The notes beneath the pieces were generated by a model. It was not told the DNA's origin. It made no database searches and was given only the letters and a program-made list of their open reading frames with translations. Positions 1 through 8,800 of a stretch of DNA of 50,745 nt are shown piece by piece. This DNA is from Halothermothrix sp. (lineage in GTDB: Bacteria > Bacillota > Halanaerobiia > DY22613), in assembly GCA_016841825.1 (NCBI GenBank), contig JAENYK010000007.1:1-50745 (forward strand), read 5' to 3'. A program made the position numbers and the translations under genes. How positions within the stretch are numbered: the stretch's first letter is position 1; every line of letters begins with the position of its first letter.

Positions 1-115
1 TGAATTTCTAGAACTCAGATTATTGTTTTTTAGCTAGATGAATAATTCGGGATTAATATTGTTACTACTAATATTTTTTAACATTTTGATAATTTTTAAG
101 GAGGATTTAGGCTTT

Positions 116-136
116 ATGTATAGAATACCTTATTAG
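116..136 (+). CDS. possible 6-codon leader ORF (MYRIPY)
   Basis: An AAGGAGG sequence at 99-105 is followed 10 nt later by ATG and six sense codons (MYRIPY), then TAG. It ends 26 nt before the next start codon. It may be a leader peptide or a chance start behind an SD-like stretch. The spacing is slightly long and nothing else supports translation. Confidence 0.2.
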   Translation: MYRIPY

Positions 137-162
137 ACCATTTTATAAAGGAGGTGTTCCTA

Positions 163-300
163 ATGATAAAAGTAGTTGTTCCCTGTAAAATAGCCTGTCC
201 CAGTTTCCCTATAGGCACTCCAGTCGATGAAAATGGATGTCCAGGTTCTCTATGTCCTTATTATGGCCACTGTGAATATACCAAACCTACTCCTTTTTAG
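163..300 (+). CDS. small Cys-rich peptide, 45 aa, unknown function
   Basis: This short ORF has a near-perfect ribosome site (AAAGGAGGTG at 147-156, seven nt before ATG) and ends in TAG at 298-300. It encodes 45 residues with five cysteines (positions 8, 12, 26, 31, 37), spaced CxxxC, then 13 residues, then CxxxxC and CxxxxxC. Several prolines and glycines lie between them (for example GCPGSLCPYYGHC). There is no signal peptide or membrane segment. The cysteine pattern could bind a metal or form disulfides, but I do not recognise the family. It is the only plausible plus-strand gene in the window, divergent in orientation from everything to its right. The strong SD is the main reason for calling it; homology is unknown. 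Confidence 0.5.
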   Translation: MIKVVVPCKIACPSFPIGTPVDENGCPGSLCPYYGHCEYTKPTPF

Positions 301-401
301 AACCTAACGTTAAAGTCGGATTAACTAAGCTATTAATGCGACTCTAGCGACTTCAGAAGGAGATTTATGCCTCCTTAAAGTAAGAACTATTTTGTGATTA
401 T

Positions 402-449
402 ACTCCCACTTATGAGTTTGGGAGACTTCCCTTCTGAAATGTCGTTAAA
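402..449 (+). repeat. dispersed hairpin repeat, left copy
   Basis: Hairpin CTCCCA...TGGGAG followed by a tail ACTTCCCTTCTGAAATGTC. A closely similar copy lies at 43779-43826 in the same orientation; about 41 of 48 positions match by eye, including the stem. The hairpin-plus-tail design resembles ends of IS200/IS605-type elements, but no transposase is beside it, so the class is unproven. Confidence 0.6.
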
Positions 450-550
450 AAGAGCTGTCTCATCATGGATGTATGTTGTATACTTACTAGTCAGTGTTTT
501 GTTCACTATGACTAGCTAACATGGTATCCGAAAATGAGACAGCCCTTTTT
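447..550. repeat. 104-nt long inverted repeat (MITE-like or bidirectional terminator)
   Basis: The 17-nt ends (447-463 and 534-550) pair with a single G-U wobble: AAAAAGAGCTGTCTCAT against ATGAGACAGCCCTTTTT. Inner arms also pair: 467-477 with 518-529, and 485-496 with 504-515, so the whole element folds into one long imperfect hairpin. Both outer ends are T-rich when read outward, so it could terminate the Cys-rich ORF from the left and cblS from the right. The GCTGTCTCA terminal motif resembles ends of some insertion sequences. I saw no clear target duplication. Confidence 0.6.
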
Positions 551-660
551 CCTGGGTAAATTAATCAATTATGTTCTATCCTGATCTTGACAACCATATT
601 TTCCTTAGTAAATTTCGATTAGTGAAAATTTTTTTCTTAGCGATAGCACATACATCAGGA

Positions 661-1422
661 TTAACCTGACAATCTACCAATAATATGAATCGGTTTTTTT
701 ATTGCATTTTTTACTTCGTCCAGGATAAATTCGGGAATAGCAGCCAGTAAAGTAGTGGCTGGCCCTGCAGATTTATTTAAATCTATTCTACCATTTTCCT
801 CTATAATAAGATCTAAACCTGACATCTTTGCTAAAATATTGGCTTCATAAGCTAACCCCTGTGAACCTACAGGGATTATTTCATGAACTTCTTTAAATTT
901 AAGTAACTGCTGCAAATCAAAGAGATCAGCAATCTGCCCTTCATTACAGACTACCTCTTCCCCGACCAGCGGTAAACCTATAGCTATTATAAGATCATCG
1001 GCTTTAGAAGTTGCCATTTTTAATTTATCTTTGTCAACTCTTGCTATCACTGTTACTCCCATACCTGTCTGCGAAGTTTCAATATTCTCTTCTGTACTAC
1101 CATTTATTATTTTCTCGCTATCCAAACCAATTTTTCCGGCTTCTTCGCGAATTCCATTTAATATCTTTCTTCCCGTAGGTTCATATTCGACAGACAGTGT
1201 ATTTATAATGCTAATCGGCTGTGCAGCAACACTGAGAACTTCCATTAAAGCTACCCGCGACGTATAACTGCCGACTAACTCAGCAGAAACTCTAACTCGA
1301 TCTTCTCTTTTCGGACCAATACCACCCAGAGAATCACAGGCGATAACTAACAAAATATCTTCAACTATCTCTAAAACTGTTAGATCACGCTTGAATTTCT
1401 CAACTCCCTTAATCTTTGACAT
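661..1422 (-). CDS. cblS: alpha-ribazole kinase-like protein CblS (AIR synthase-like fold)
   Basis: The 253-residue protein resembles CblS, the alpha-ribazole kinase of Gram-positive bacteria that phosphorylates salvaged alpha-ribazole so it can be joined to cobinamide as the lower ligand of B12. The N-terminal part has AIR-synthase/SelD-type features: ACDSLGGIGPK near residues 29-39 and GSYTSRVALMEVL near 51-63. A glycine/alanine-rich C-terminal half follows, with no membrane segments. It is the last gene of a three-gene salvage operon. Its ATG overlaps the end of cblT by 14 nt, with AGAGGG upstream, so translation is probably coupled. The operon sits behind a cobalamin riboswitch, which fits this role. 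Family assignment is from recognition of sequence pattern and operon context. Confidence 0.8.
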   Translation of the reverse strand: MSKIKGVEKFKRDLTVLEIVEDILLVIACDSLGGIGPKREDRVRVSAELVGSYTSRVALMEVLSVAAQPISIINTLSVEYEPTGRKILNGIREEAGKIGLDSEKIINGSTEENIETSQTGMGVTVIARVDKDKLKMATSKADDLIIAIGLPLVGEEVVCNEGQIADLFDLQQLLKFKEVHEIIPVGSQGLAYEANILAKMSGLDLIIEENGRIDLNKSAGPATTLLAAIPEFILDEVKNAIKKPIHIIGRLSG

Positions 1423-1915
1423 CGACAGTACCCTCTCGATTTAATTTGTTCAAATCAATCCGGTCTGCCAATATCTTGTTGAGCACACCTGCTAAAATAA
1501 TATTTACCGCAGAACCTACTAATAAAGGACTTACCATTGATAGAAAGAACGCATATCCCAGGAATGGAATCAGCAGAGCAGTAATAACCACTCCATTTAA
1601 TAAAATGACTAAAACTGAACTAATAATGATATTTGTCTTCTTATACACATAATAAAATGCTATACCACATCCCCCCATCAGAACAGCGATCAAAAGATGA
1701 ATCATTCCGAGAGGAAAACCCATTTTCAGTGATGATAGCAGGTGTCCCAAAAATAGAACTATACTACCGTTAATACTGCCAAATAGCAATGATGACAAAT
1801 ATCCTGGTGCTGAATCAAGAGCAACCGTGCCAATTGGACTGGGGAGAACAATATATGCTCCTACAGCGCTTAATGCTACCATTAATGCTAATAACACAAG
1901 TTTTTTAGTATTCAT
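1409..1915 (-). CDS. cblT: alpha-ribazole transporter CblT (ECF S-component-like membrane protein)
   Basis: A 168-residue hydrophobic protein with about five membrane segments. Its N-terminal pattern (LALMVALSAVGAYI, then PSPIGTVALDSAPGYL) is typical of CblT, the substrate-binding membrane component for alpha-ribazole uptake. GFPLGMIHLLIAVL near the middle is another family-like stretch. I prefer the ATG at 1913-1915 because GAAGGGAG precedes it at good spacing and it clears the btuR stop by 16 nt. An in-frame ATG at 1942 would add nine residues and overlap btuR. It lies between btuR and cblS on the same strand, the classical CblST pairing. It presumably works with a generic ECF energising module encoded elsewhere. 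Confidence 0.8.
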   Translation of the reverse strand: MNTKKLVLLALMVALSAVGAYIVLPSPIGTVALDSAPGYLSSLLFGSINGSIVLFLGHLLSSLKMGFPLGMIHLLIAVLMGGCGIAFYYVYKKTNIIISSVLVILLNGVVITALLIPFLGYAFFLSMVSPLLVGSAVNIILAGVLNKILADRIDLNKLNREGTVDVKD

Positions 1916-1931
1916 AGTATATCTCCCTTCT

Positions 1932-2444
1932 TTATTTTTCAATTCCGGTTCTTGCGGCTAACCCTTGCTGATAGTAATGTTTTATCTCTTCCATCCTGGT
2001 AACCAGGTCAGCTTCTTCAATCAACTTCTGCTCAGCCTTTCTTCCGGTGATTACTACTTCCACGTGGTCAGCTCGATTTTTGATGACATCCAATAGTTCT
2101 TCAACAGAAAAAAGTTTATAATAAACAGCAATATTCGCCTCATCCAGCACAACAAGCTGATAATCCCCTGACTTTAAGATTTCACCCATCTCCCGAAGTC
2201 CTTTACGGGCAGCGGCAATATCTTCTGCTGTAGGCTGATTTCTAATAAAGCAGCCCCTTCCATACTGTTTAAGCTCAATCTGATCAAGTGAATCTAAAAC
2301 TTTAATTTCGCTGTATTCCCTTCCTTTGATAAACTGCCCAAAAAATACCCTAAACCCTGCACCAACTGCTCTGATTGCTAGACCAATAGCTGCAGTAGTT
2401 TTGCCTTTTCCGTTCCCGGTATAAACATGAATTTTACCCTGCAT
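1932..2444 (-). CDS. btuR: cob(I)yrinic acid a,c-diamide adenosyltransferase (BtuR/CobO type)
   Basis: This 170-residue P-loop enzyme transfers the adenosyl group of ATP to the reduced cobalt of corrinoids, making the coenzyme form. Visible motifs are the Walker A GNGKGKTTAA at residues 10-19, VVLDEANIA near 98-106, VVITGRKAEQKLIEEADLVT near 130-149, and the family-typical C-terminus IKHYYQQGLAARTGIEK. Length is normal for the family. AAGGAGG lies upstream of the ATG. It is the first gene of the B12 salvage operon, directly downstream of the riboswitch and terminator, so expression is likely repressed by cobalamin. It could serve general B12 metabolism and also any B12-dependent enzyme of the neighbouring NRPS line; the second is inference. 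Confidence 0.93.
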   Translation of the reverse strand: MQGKIHVYTGNGKGKTTAAIGLAIRAVGAGFRVFFGQFIKGREYSEIKVLDSLDQIELKQYGRGCFIRNQPTAEDIAAARKGLREMGEILKSGDYQLVVLDEANIAVYYKLFSVEELLDVIKNRADHVEVVITGRKAEQKLIEEADLVTRMEEIKHYYQQGLAARTGIEK

Positions 2445-2482
2445 TATTGATTCTCCTCCTTATTCTTTGATTATCCAAAACT

Positions 2483-2520
2483 AAAAATGCCCTCTTTCAT
2501 AAAGAAAGAAGGCATAAAAT
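2483..2520 (-). terminator. intrinsic terminator, riboswitch expression platform
   Basis: On the minus strand a stem ATGCC-TTCTTTC / GAAAGAGGGCAT is followed by TTTTTAG. It lies between the aptamer and the btuR ribosome site, where a transcription-attenuating terminator of a cobalamin riboswitch is expected. Confidence 0.75.
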
Positions 2521-2587
2521 TGACCCCCCATAAAATCTGGGTTTAACTCATTATAACCAATCCTTCCCTCCGAAAGACATCCGAGCA

Positions 2588-2756
2588 TTTCCAATAGGCA
2601 GGTCTCCTGACTTGTGTACTTCTATAACTGATAGCCTTCCCAGTTGCCCAGTGGCTAGCTTATCAATTCATCCACACTCACAGTAGCGGGGGCTGCAACG
2701 GATTTTCACCATTTTCCCTATTGATCTGGTTACCCAGAACCTATTGAATTATTCAA
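2588..2756 (-). ncRNA. cobalamin riboswitch aptamer
   Basis: Read on the minus strand, the region contains the hallmarks of the B12 riboswitch in order: a P1 strand CAATAGG, the conserved GCAGCCCCCGCTACTG block (2678-2694), GCCACTGGG...GGGAAGG, and the B12 box AAGTCAGGAGACCTGCC (2594-2610), closing with CCTATTGG that pairs with the start. It controls the btuR-cblT-cblS operon, with ligand binding expected to favour the downstream terminator. The motif match is strong; exact ends are approximate. Confidence 0.93.
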
Positions 2757-2765
2757 TTCACTTGC

Positions 2766-2794
2766 ATTATATCATGGATAAACTGTCTGAGCAA
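2766..2794 (-). promoter_or_regulatory. sigma-A-type promoter of the B12 salvage operon
   Basis: On the minus strand TTGCTC (2794-2789), a 17-nt spacer and a perfect TATAAT (2771-2766) precede the riboswitch by about 10 nt, so the predicted start falls at the beginning of the aptamer. It lies only ~60 nt beyond the stop of the PKS/NRPS gene, and I see no strong terminator between them, so some read-through from the large operon is possible. Confidence 0.7.
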
Positions 2795-2855
2795 GAAAAT
2801 ATAGTCAAAATTATTGGATAGATTAACTGTGATGATTTTTTGAGCTAATCATTTA

Positions 2856-5800
2856 TTACTCAGTGCCTTCAAGATTGTTATGCTGTAGCAAAATCCGATT
2901 TATCAAAATCCCAGTTTCCTTCACCAGAGGTTCCTCCAACATTGAATAATGATCTCCCGCAGTTTCATACATAACTACCTCTCCAGAAGTCAAAGAACTC
3001 CAGGCTGCGCTGTCCACCTGTTTATCAGCATTTTCGACTGCTTTTATCTGAATAAAATCTGTGTTCACTAACCTATCTGGCTTATAGGTTGACAGTAGAT
3101 AATACATATTCTTCTCAACCTCAATCTGTAATCCTAAACTATCTTTCTCAGATGGATCTTTTGTTTTCATCAAATTTAAATTTAGACCATTCTGCAGCTT
3201 TAATGCTGCACCTTTAAATCTAGTCAAAATTCCAATTTTTGGTTTTTGAAGATAAGTACGGAGCTGATAGACCTGTCCGCCTAATTTATTTCCCATTTTA
3301 AATGAAGGAGAATCTAACATAATATAGCTCCCAACCTCTGTGGAACTATCTTCTAACTGTTTGAGCATCTCATAACCTAACATCCCTCCCAGACAGAATG
3401 CAGATAGAATGTATGGCCCACTTTCCTGAACTGTTTTAATCTCCCGTAAATAACTACTGGCCACTTCTGCAACACTCTGTGGTAGCTCTGTCTTTTCTAA
3501 CAACCCCTTTGCCTGTAATGCATAGACAGCATATTCCCGATCAATATATTTACTTAATTCCAAAAACCAGTGTACTCCCCCGTCCAGTGGGTGAACAAAA
3601 AAGATATTTTTGCTCCCTGTACCCGAACGTAATTTGATTAAAGAATCTCCCAACATACTAAAACCATCTGTCTGTAGATGCTTTACCAGTTCCACAATGG
3701 TAGTGTTCTGAAAAACATCCAGGAATTTTAGTTGTACAGAAAATTTATTATTAATTATCGAAATCATACTTAATAATTTGACCGAGTTACCTCCCAGATC
3801 AAAGAAATTATCCTGTATTCCAATCCGCTCAACTGCTAAAATATTGGACCAGATCTCTGCTAACTCTTTTTCCAGTTCAGTTACCGGAGGAAGAAACTCG
3901 TATCTCTGTGCTTCTTGATTAATATCTGGTAGTTTATTTCGATCTATCTTTCCATTAGATGTCAATGGTAGAGTCTCCAGACGAAGAAAATATGTTGGAA
4001 TCATATACTCAGGTAATCTCTCCCGCAGATAACTCTTAATCTGGCTAATGAACTCTTCGTCTATCTGATCGTATAAACCAGCTTCCTGATTGTTTTCGTC
4101 TAATTGTTTAACCAGATATGCACAAAGATATTGATCTTCTCCCGGATCGCCCACTGTTTTGACTACTGCATTTTTTACCATTGGACAGTCGGTTAATACT
4201 GTTTCAATCTCTCCTAACTCAATCCTAAATCCATGAATTTTTATCTGATAGTCTTTACGTCCATAAAATTGAATATTCCCATCTTCTAGCCAGGCACCAA
4301 TATCTCCTGTTCTGTACATTCGAAAATCTTCACTGTCGTTCCAGAAATCTTTTGAAAAAGCTTGATCTGTTTTCTCTGGCTCATTGACATAACCGCGACC
4401 AACTCCAATACCTGAAACCATTATCTCACCTTTGACGCCAATAGGAACAAGGTTTTGATCTTTATCCACTATATATATCTGCATATTTTGGATCGGTCTA
4501 CCGATCGGAATCTGCGGTAAATCAACACAATTATTCATAATATAATGGGTTATATCATCAGAAGCCTCTGTCGGACCGTAGGCATTAACTAATTTTATCT
4601 TTGGAAAATGCTTAAACCAGTTTCTCACCAAAACAGGTTGTACAGTTTCTCCAGTAACCAATAGATAGGTTAAGCTCTGCATCTTATACTGCTTATATTC
4701 AATATTTGTCAGCATTGCCGAGAGATACGAGGGAACCACCTCCAGAATCGTGACCTGATCTTCTTCCACCTGGCTAAGAAATCTATCTACATCATATACC
4801 ACTTCGTTTGGATAAATAACTGTTTTACCACCCACAATATGTGCTGCAAAAAATTGCCAGATAGAAATATCAAAACAATGGGATGCATTTTGCACAATAA
4901 TGCTCTTTTCACTTAGCTGTAAATCATTTATTTTGGCATAAAGATGATTCATCATTCCAATATGCTCCACCATAGCTCCCTTTGGTTTACCGGTAGACCC
5001 TGATGTAAAGATAATGTATGCTAACCTCCCCATCTCAATCTCCCAGGTTTGCTCATCTTGAGTAGATATTTTCAATCGCTTAGTTTCCGAGAAATCTAAT
5101 ATCTCCAGGCTTCTATCCTGACTACTCCATCTTTCGCACTGCTCTGCAGAATAACCCTGATCATCACTGTTAACTATCAATAGTTTGGTTCCCGCCTGAA
5201 GTAAAATCTCCTGAATTCGTTGGTTAGGATACTCTAAATCAATCGGAATATATGCCCCACCCGCTTTCCAGATACTCAATATGGTCTCACACATCACTGG
5301 AGAACGTTCCATTAGAACAGCAACAGTATCTTCAGTTTTGAGTCCTGCTGTTCTAAGTAGTAGTGCCAAATGAGTAACCCTGTTGTGGAGTTGACTATAG
5401 GTTAGACTTATCTCCCCACATTCCAGAGCTATCTTATTTGGTAAATTTAGCGCATATCTTTCAATATATTGATGAACTGTCACGTCTTTTGGAAACTCTA
5501 CTTTGATGGAATTGAACTCTTCCAGGATTATCCTACATTCAGAATCAGTCAGTAGGTTAATCCTGCCAATCTGGATATCTGAATCTCTAATAATTGAATC
5601 AATAATCTGGACAAAATGTCCTGCCATTCTTTCAATCCGTTCCCGCTTAAAAAGTTCTCGACTATACTCAATAGTACACTGAATTGATCTCTCACTCTCA
5701 AAAACTTCCAATGACAGATCAAATTTTGAAACCTGGCTGGGAATCTCATAAGGCAAAAATTTTAAATCTTTCACTATAGCTTTTGCCGATGGGGTATTCT

Positions 5801-8800
5801 GGACATTTAGCATCGTATCAAATAAAGGATTTCGGTTTAGGTTCCGCTTTAAGCCTAATCTGTCGATCAATGTTTCAAACTGGTATTCCTGATGGTCATA
5901 AGCCGCAAAAGATCTATTTTTAACTTCCTGAATAAAATCTGCAAAACTTTTCTCTCCAATGGGGTAATTTCTCATTGCCAGAGTATTAACAAAAAGTCCA
6001 ATAATTTTTTCCAATTCAGCATATATTCTACCAGCCACTGGTGAACCAATCACAATATCTTCTTGGCCAGTATACTTATAAAGCAAAATATTATAGACAG
6101 TCAAAAAGAAAACATATAAGGTCAGACCATTTCCAGAGATATATTTCGAAATCTTCGCCCTTAATTCACCAGTTAACTCAAATGTATATTCGGCACCATT
6201 ATTTTTCATCACCGCTGGCCTTGGATAATCTGTAGGTAAGTTTAACACCGGAATCTCTCCAGTAAAAACTTCTAGCCAGTAATCTTCCAACTTTTTCAGT
6301 TTTCCACTGGTGAAGAGATTGTTCTGCCAGACAGCAAAATCTTTATACTGAATCCGTAACCCCGGTAATTCTTCACCCTGGTAAAGCCAGATAAAATCCT
6401 GGATAAGTAAAGCTAATGAGAAACCATCGGAGATAATATGATGCAGGTCATATAAGAAGACATGTTTAGCATCAACTTTAATCAATGCAACCCTGAATAG
6501 TGGTGGAGTCTGTAAATCAAACCGTCGATAAAATTTCTTCGCTATCTCTTTTATTTCAGCCTCTGTGTTGACTTCAGTGTAGGTTATCCTAAATTCTACA
6601 TCCTCATGAACTCTCTGATATAATTCTCCTGCTTTCATTTCAAATGACGTTCTTAAAGACTCATGGCGGAGAATCAACTGACGAAATGCTTTCTCAAAAC
6701 GTCTTTTATCTAGAGGGCCTTCAACTAACATTGCTCCGGGTAGATTATAACTTATCCCTCCCCATTGATGTAAAACATACATGCGTTTTTGAGCAGATGA
6801 CATCGAATACATCTCCCGGAATGGTAAGACCTCAATCGGAGCAAACTTCTCTTGTTTTGCACCTGAGAGCAATTTTGCCAATTTAGCAACCGTCGGCTGA
6901 TTAAAGATGTCTGCAATTGAAATTTCTACACTCAGTACCCGATTAATCTCAGCAGCCAGCATGGTAGCATTCAAAGAATGTCCACCTAACTCAAAAAAAT
7001 CATCATCAAGCGCTACTTGCTCAAGTTCCAAAACCTCAGCCCAGATCTGGCCAATTTTTTCTTCCAGTTCGCTTCCCTTACTCGCCAGTCCACGATAATC
7101 AACCTTTTTGGCTTCAACTTTATCAATTTTCTGCTTTAAATTTTGTAGTTTCATGTAAATTTCTGTACCCAACTGCAGAGGTAATTCTCCCTGACGTCCG
7201 ACCAGTAATTCTAAATTTAAGTTTCCGGGAATCACTCTCTTTTGAACAGAGTTCAATAATTTATCAATTACTGCCAATCCATCACCTGTACTGACGGGTT
7301 TAAACAGCCCCTTATCAAAATTAACTTTATGCTCAACAGCCATTCCCGTATCTTTCCAGGCTGGCCAATTAATTGCTAAAAATTTTCTTCCTTGACAATT
7401 CACATTTTCTGCATAACTATCCAGATATGCATTAGCAGCTGTATAATCACCCTGCCCTGGACTTCCAACAATCGAGGTCACAGAAGAGAATAACAGAAAA
7501 AAATCCAATTTCATGTCACAGGTTAGCTGATCTAAGAGCCAGGTTCCAATAATTTTCGGTGCCAAAACTTCCTTAAACTGACTTTCATCCTGAGTAATCA
7601 TAAATCCTTTTCCCGCAATCCCTGCAGCATGAATTATCCCATCCAACCGTCCAAATCTTTTTTGTAAGTCTGTTAATACTTCACACAGCCTTGTTTCTCT
7701 GGATACATCACAGCTATATATCATAATAGTACTGCCATTATCCTCAATCTCGCGAATGATTCGAAGCTTCTGTGCAAGTCTGGTCTGATTAGATCTACCA
7801 ATAGCAGACCATTCTCCCCGTTCCGGAAATCCAGAACGACTAAGCAGCACAAGAGTGATCTGGCTTTTTTGAGACAGATATCTGGCAATCTCCAGACCGA
7901 TCCCACCAGTTCCTCCCGTTATCAAATATACTCCCCGGGGGGTAATCTGCACAGATTCAGTAAAATCTTCTCTGGTGGTTTCCAATTCCTGAAGTTCCTC
8001 AACATATCTCCGACCTCTCCGATACATAACCAAATAATCTCTGCAGTCATGTAATATCTCTTCCTGAATTCGCTCCACCGAGATCTGCCGATCAATATCT
8101 ATCCCCCGACATCTGAGTTGAGGATTCTCTTGAGAGATGACTTTACCCAAAGCTAAGAAACTTGCATTATGAGGTTTGGTCTGCTCAAAATTTAACTGAT
8201 TAGTGGAATCATTAAGTCGATAAGCATTTTCTGAAATAAGAATCATCTCCATTGTGGAGATTTTCTTAGTTTTATAGAGTGCCTTAATCAGATAAAATAG
8301 ACCATAGACTCCTTTGTGTAAAGCATCTTCTAAGTCCCGGACATGATTAATCTGTAAATACCTACCAAAAGTTGCTAAATGAATAATTCTCTTAACAGAT
8401 TTATTCTGCAGTTCAGTGAATAACTGAACAAAACCTGCTTCATTAACTGGAATGACATATTCATTAGAATGTAATTTCGAATAAGTTTGAGCTAAGTGAA
8501 CTTTAACAACTTCTGAACCGTTATCACCTAATCTTTGAGAAAGTTTGTCGCCTAGTCCCACCTCATCCATAATAATCAGAGTGGTCTGTTTTGTCTGGAT
8601 ATTACCCTTTTCTAATGATAATATAGGTGTATTTACCCAATTTAATTGATAGCAATCCAGTGTTTGACTTCCAGCTATGCTCATAGGCACATGTCTAATG
8701 ATATATTCCTCGATCGCTACCAGGATATCTCCGTCTTCAGTCATAATGGTGACATCAAAAACAATGGTATCACTATTTTCTTTTACTGGTGACCTATTTT

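Larger units (their letters stand above)
301..660. other. intergenic region with two structured repeats
   Basis: This 360-nt stretch has no convincing ORF. It holds a small stem (AGGAG...CTCCT near 356-374), the hairpin repeat at 402-449 and the long inverted repeat at 447-550, each listed separately. From 551 to 660 I see only AT-rich sequence downstream of cblS. Confidence 0.6.

Noticed and set aside
301-400. TnpB-like reading frame remnant upstream of the left hairpin repeat
   Set aside because: All frames are closed within about 12 codons and no transposase motif is visible.
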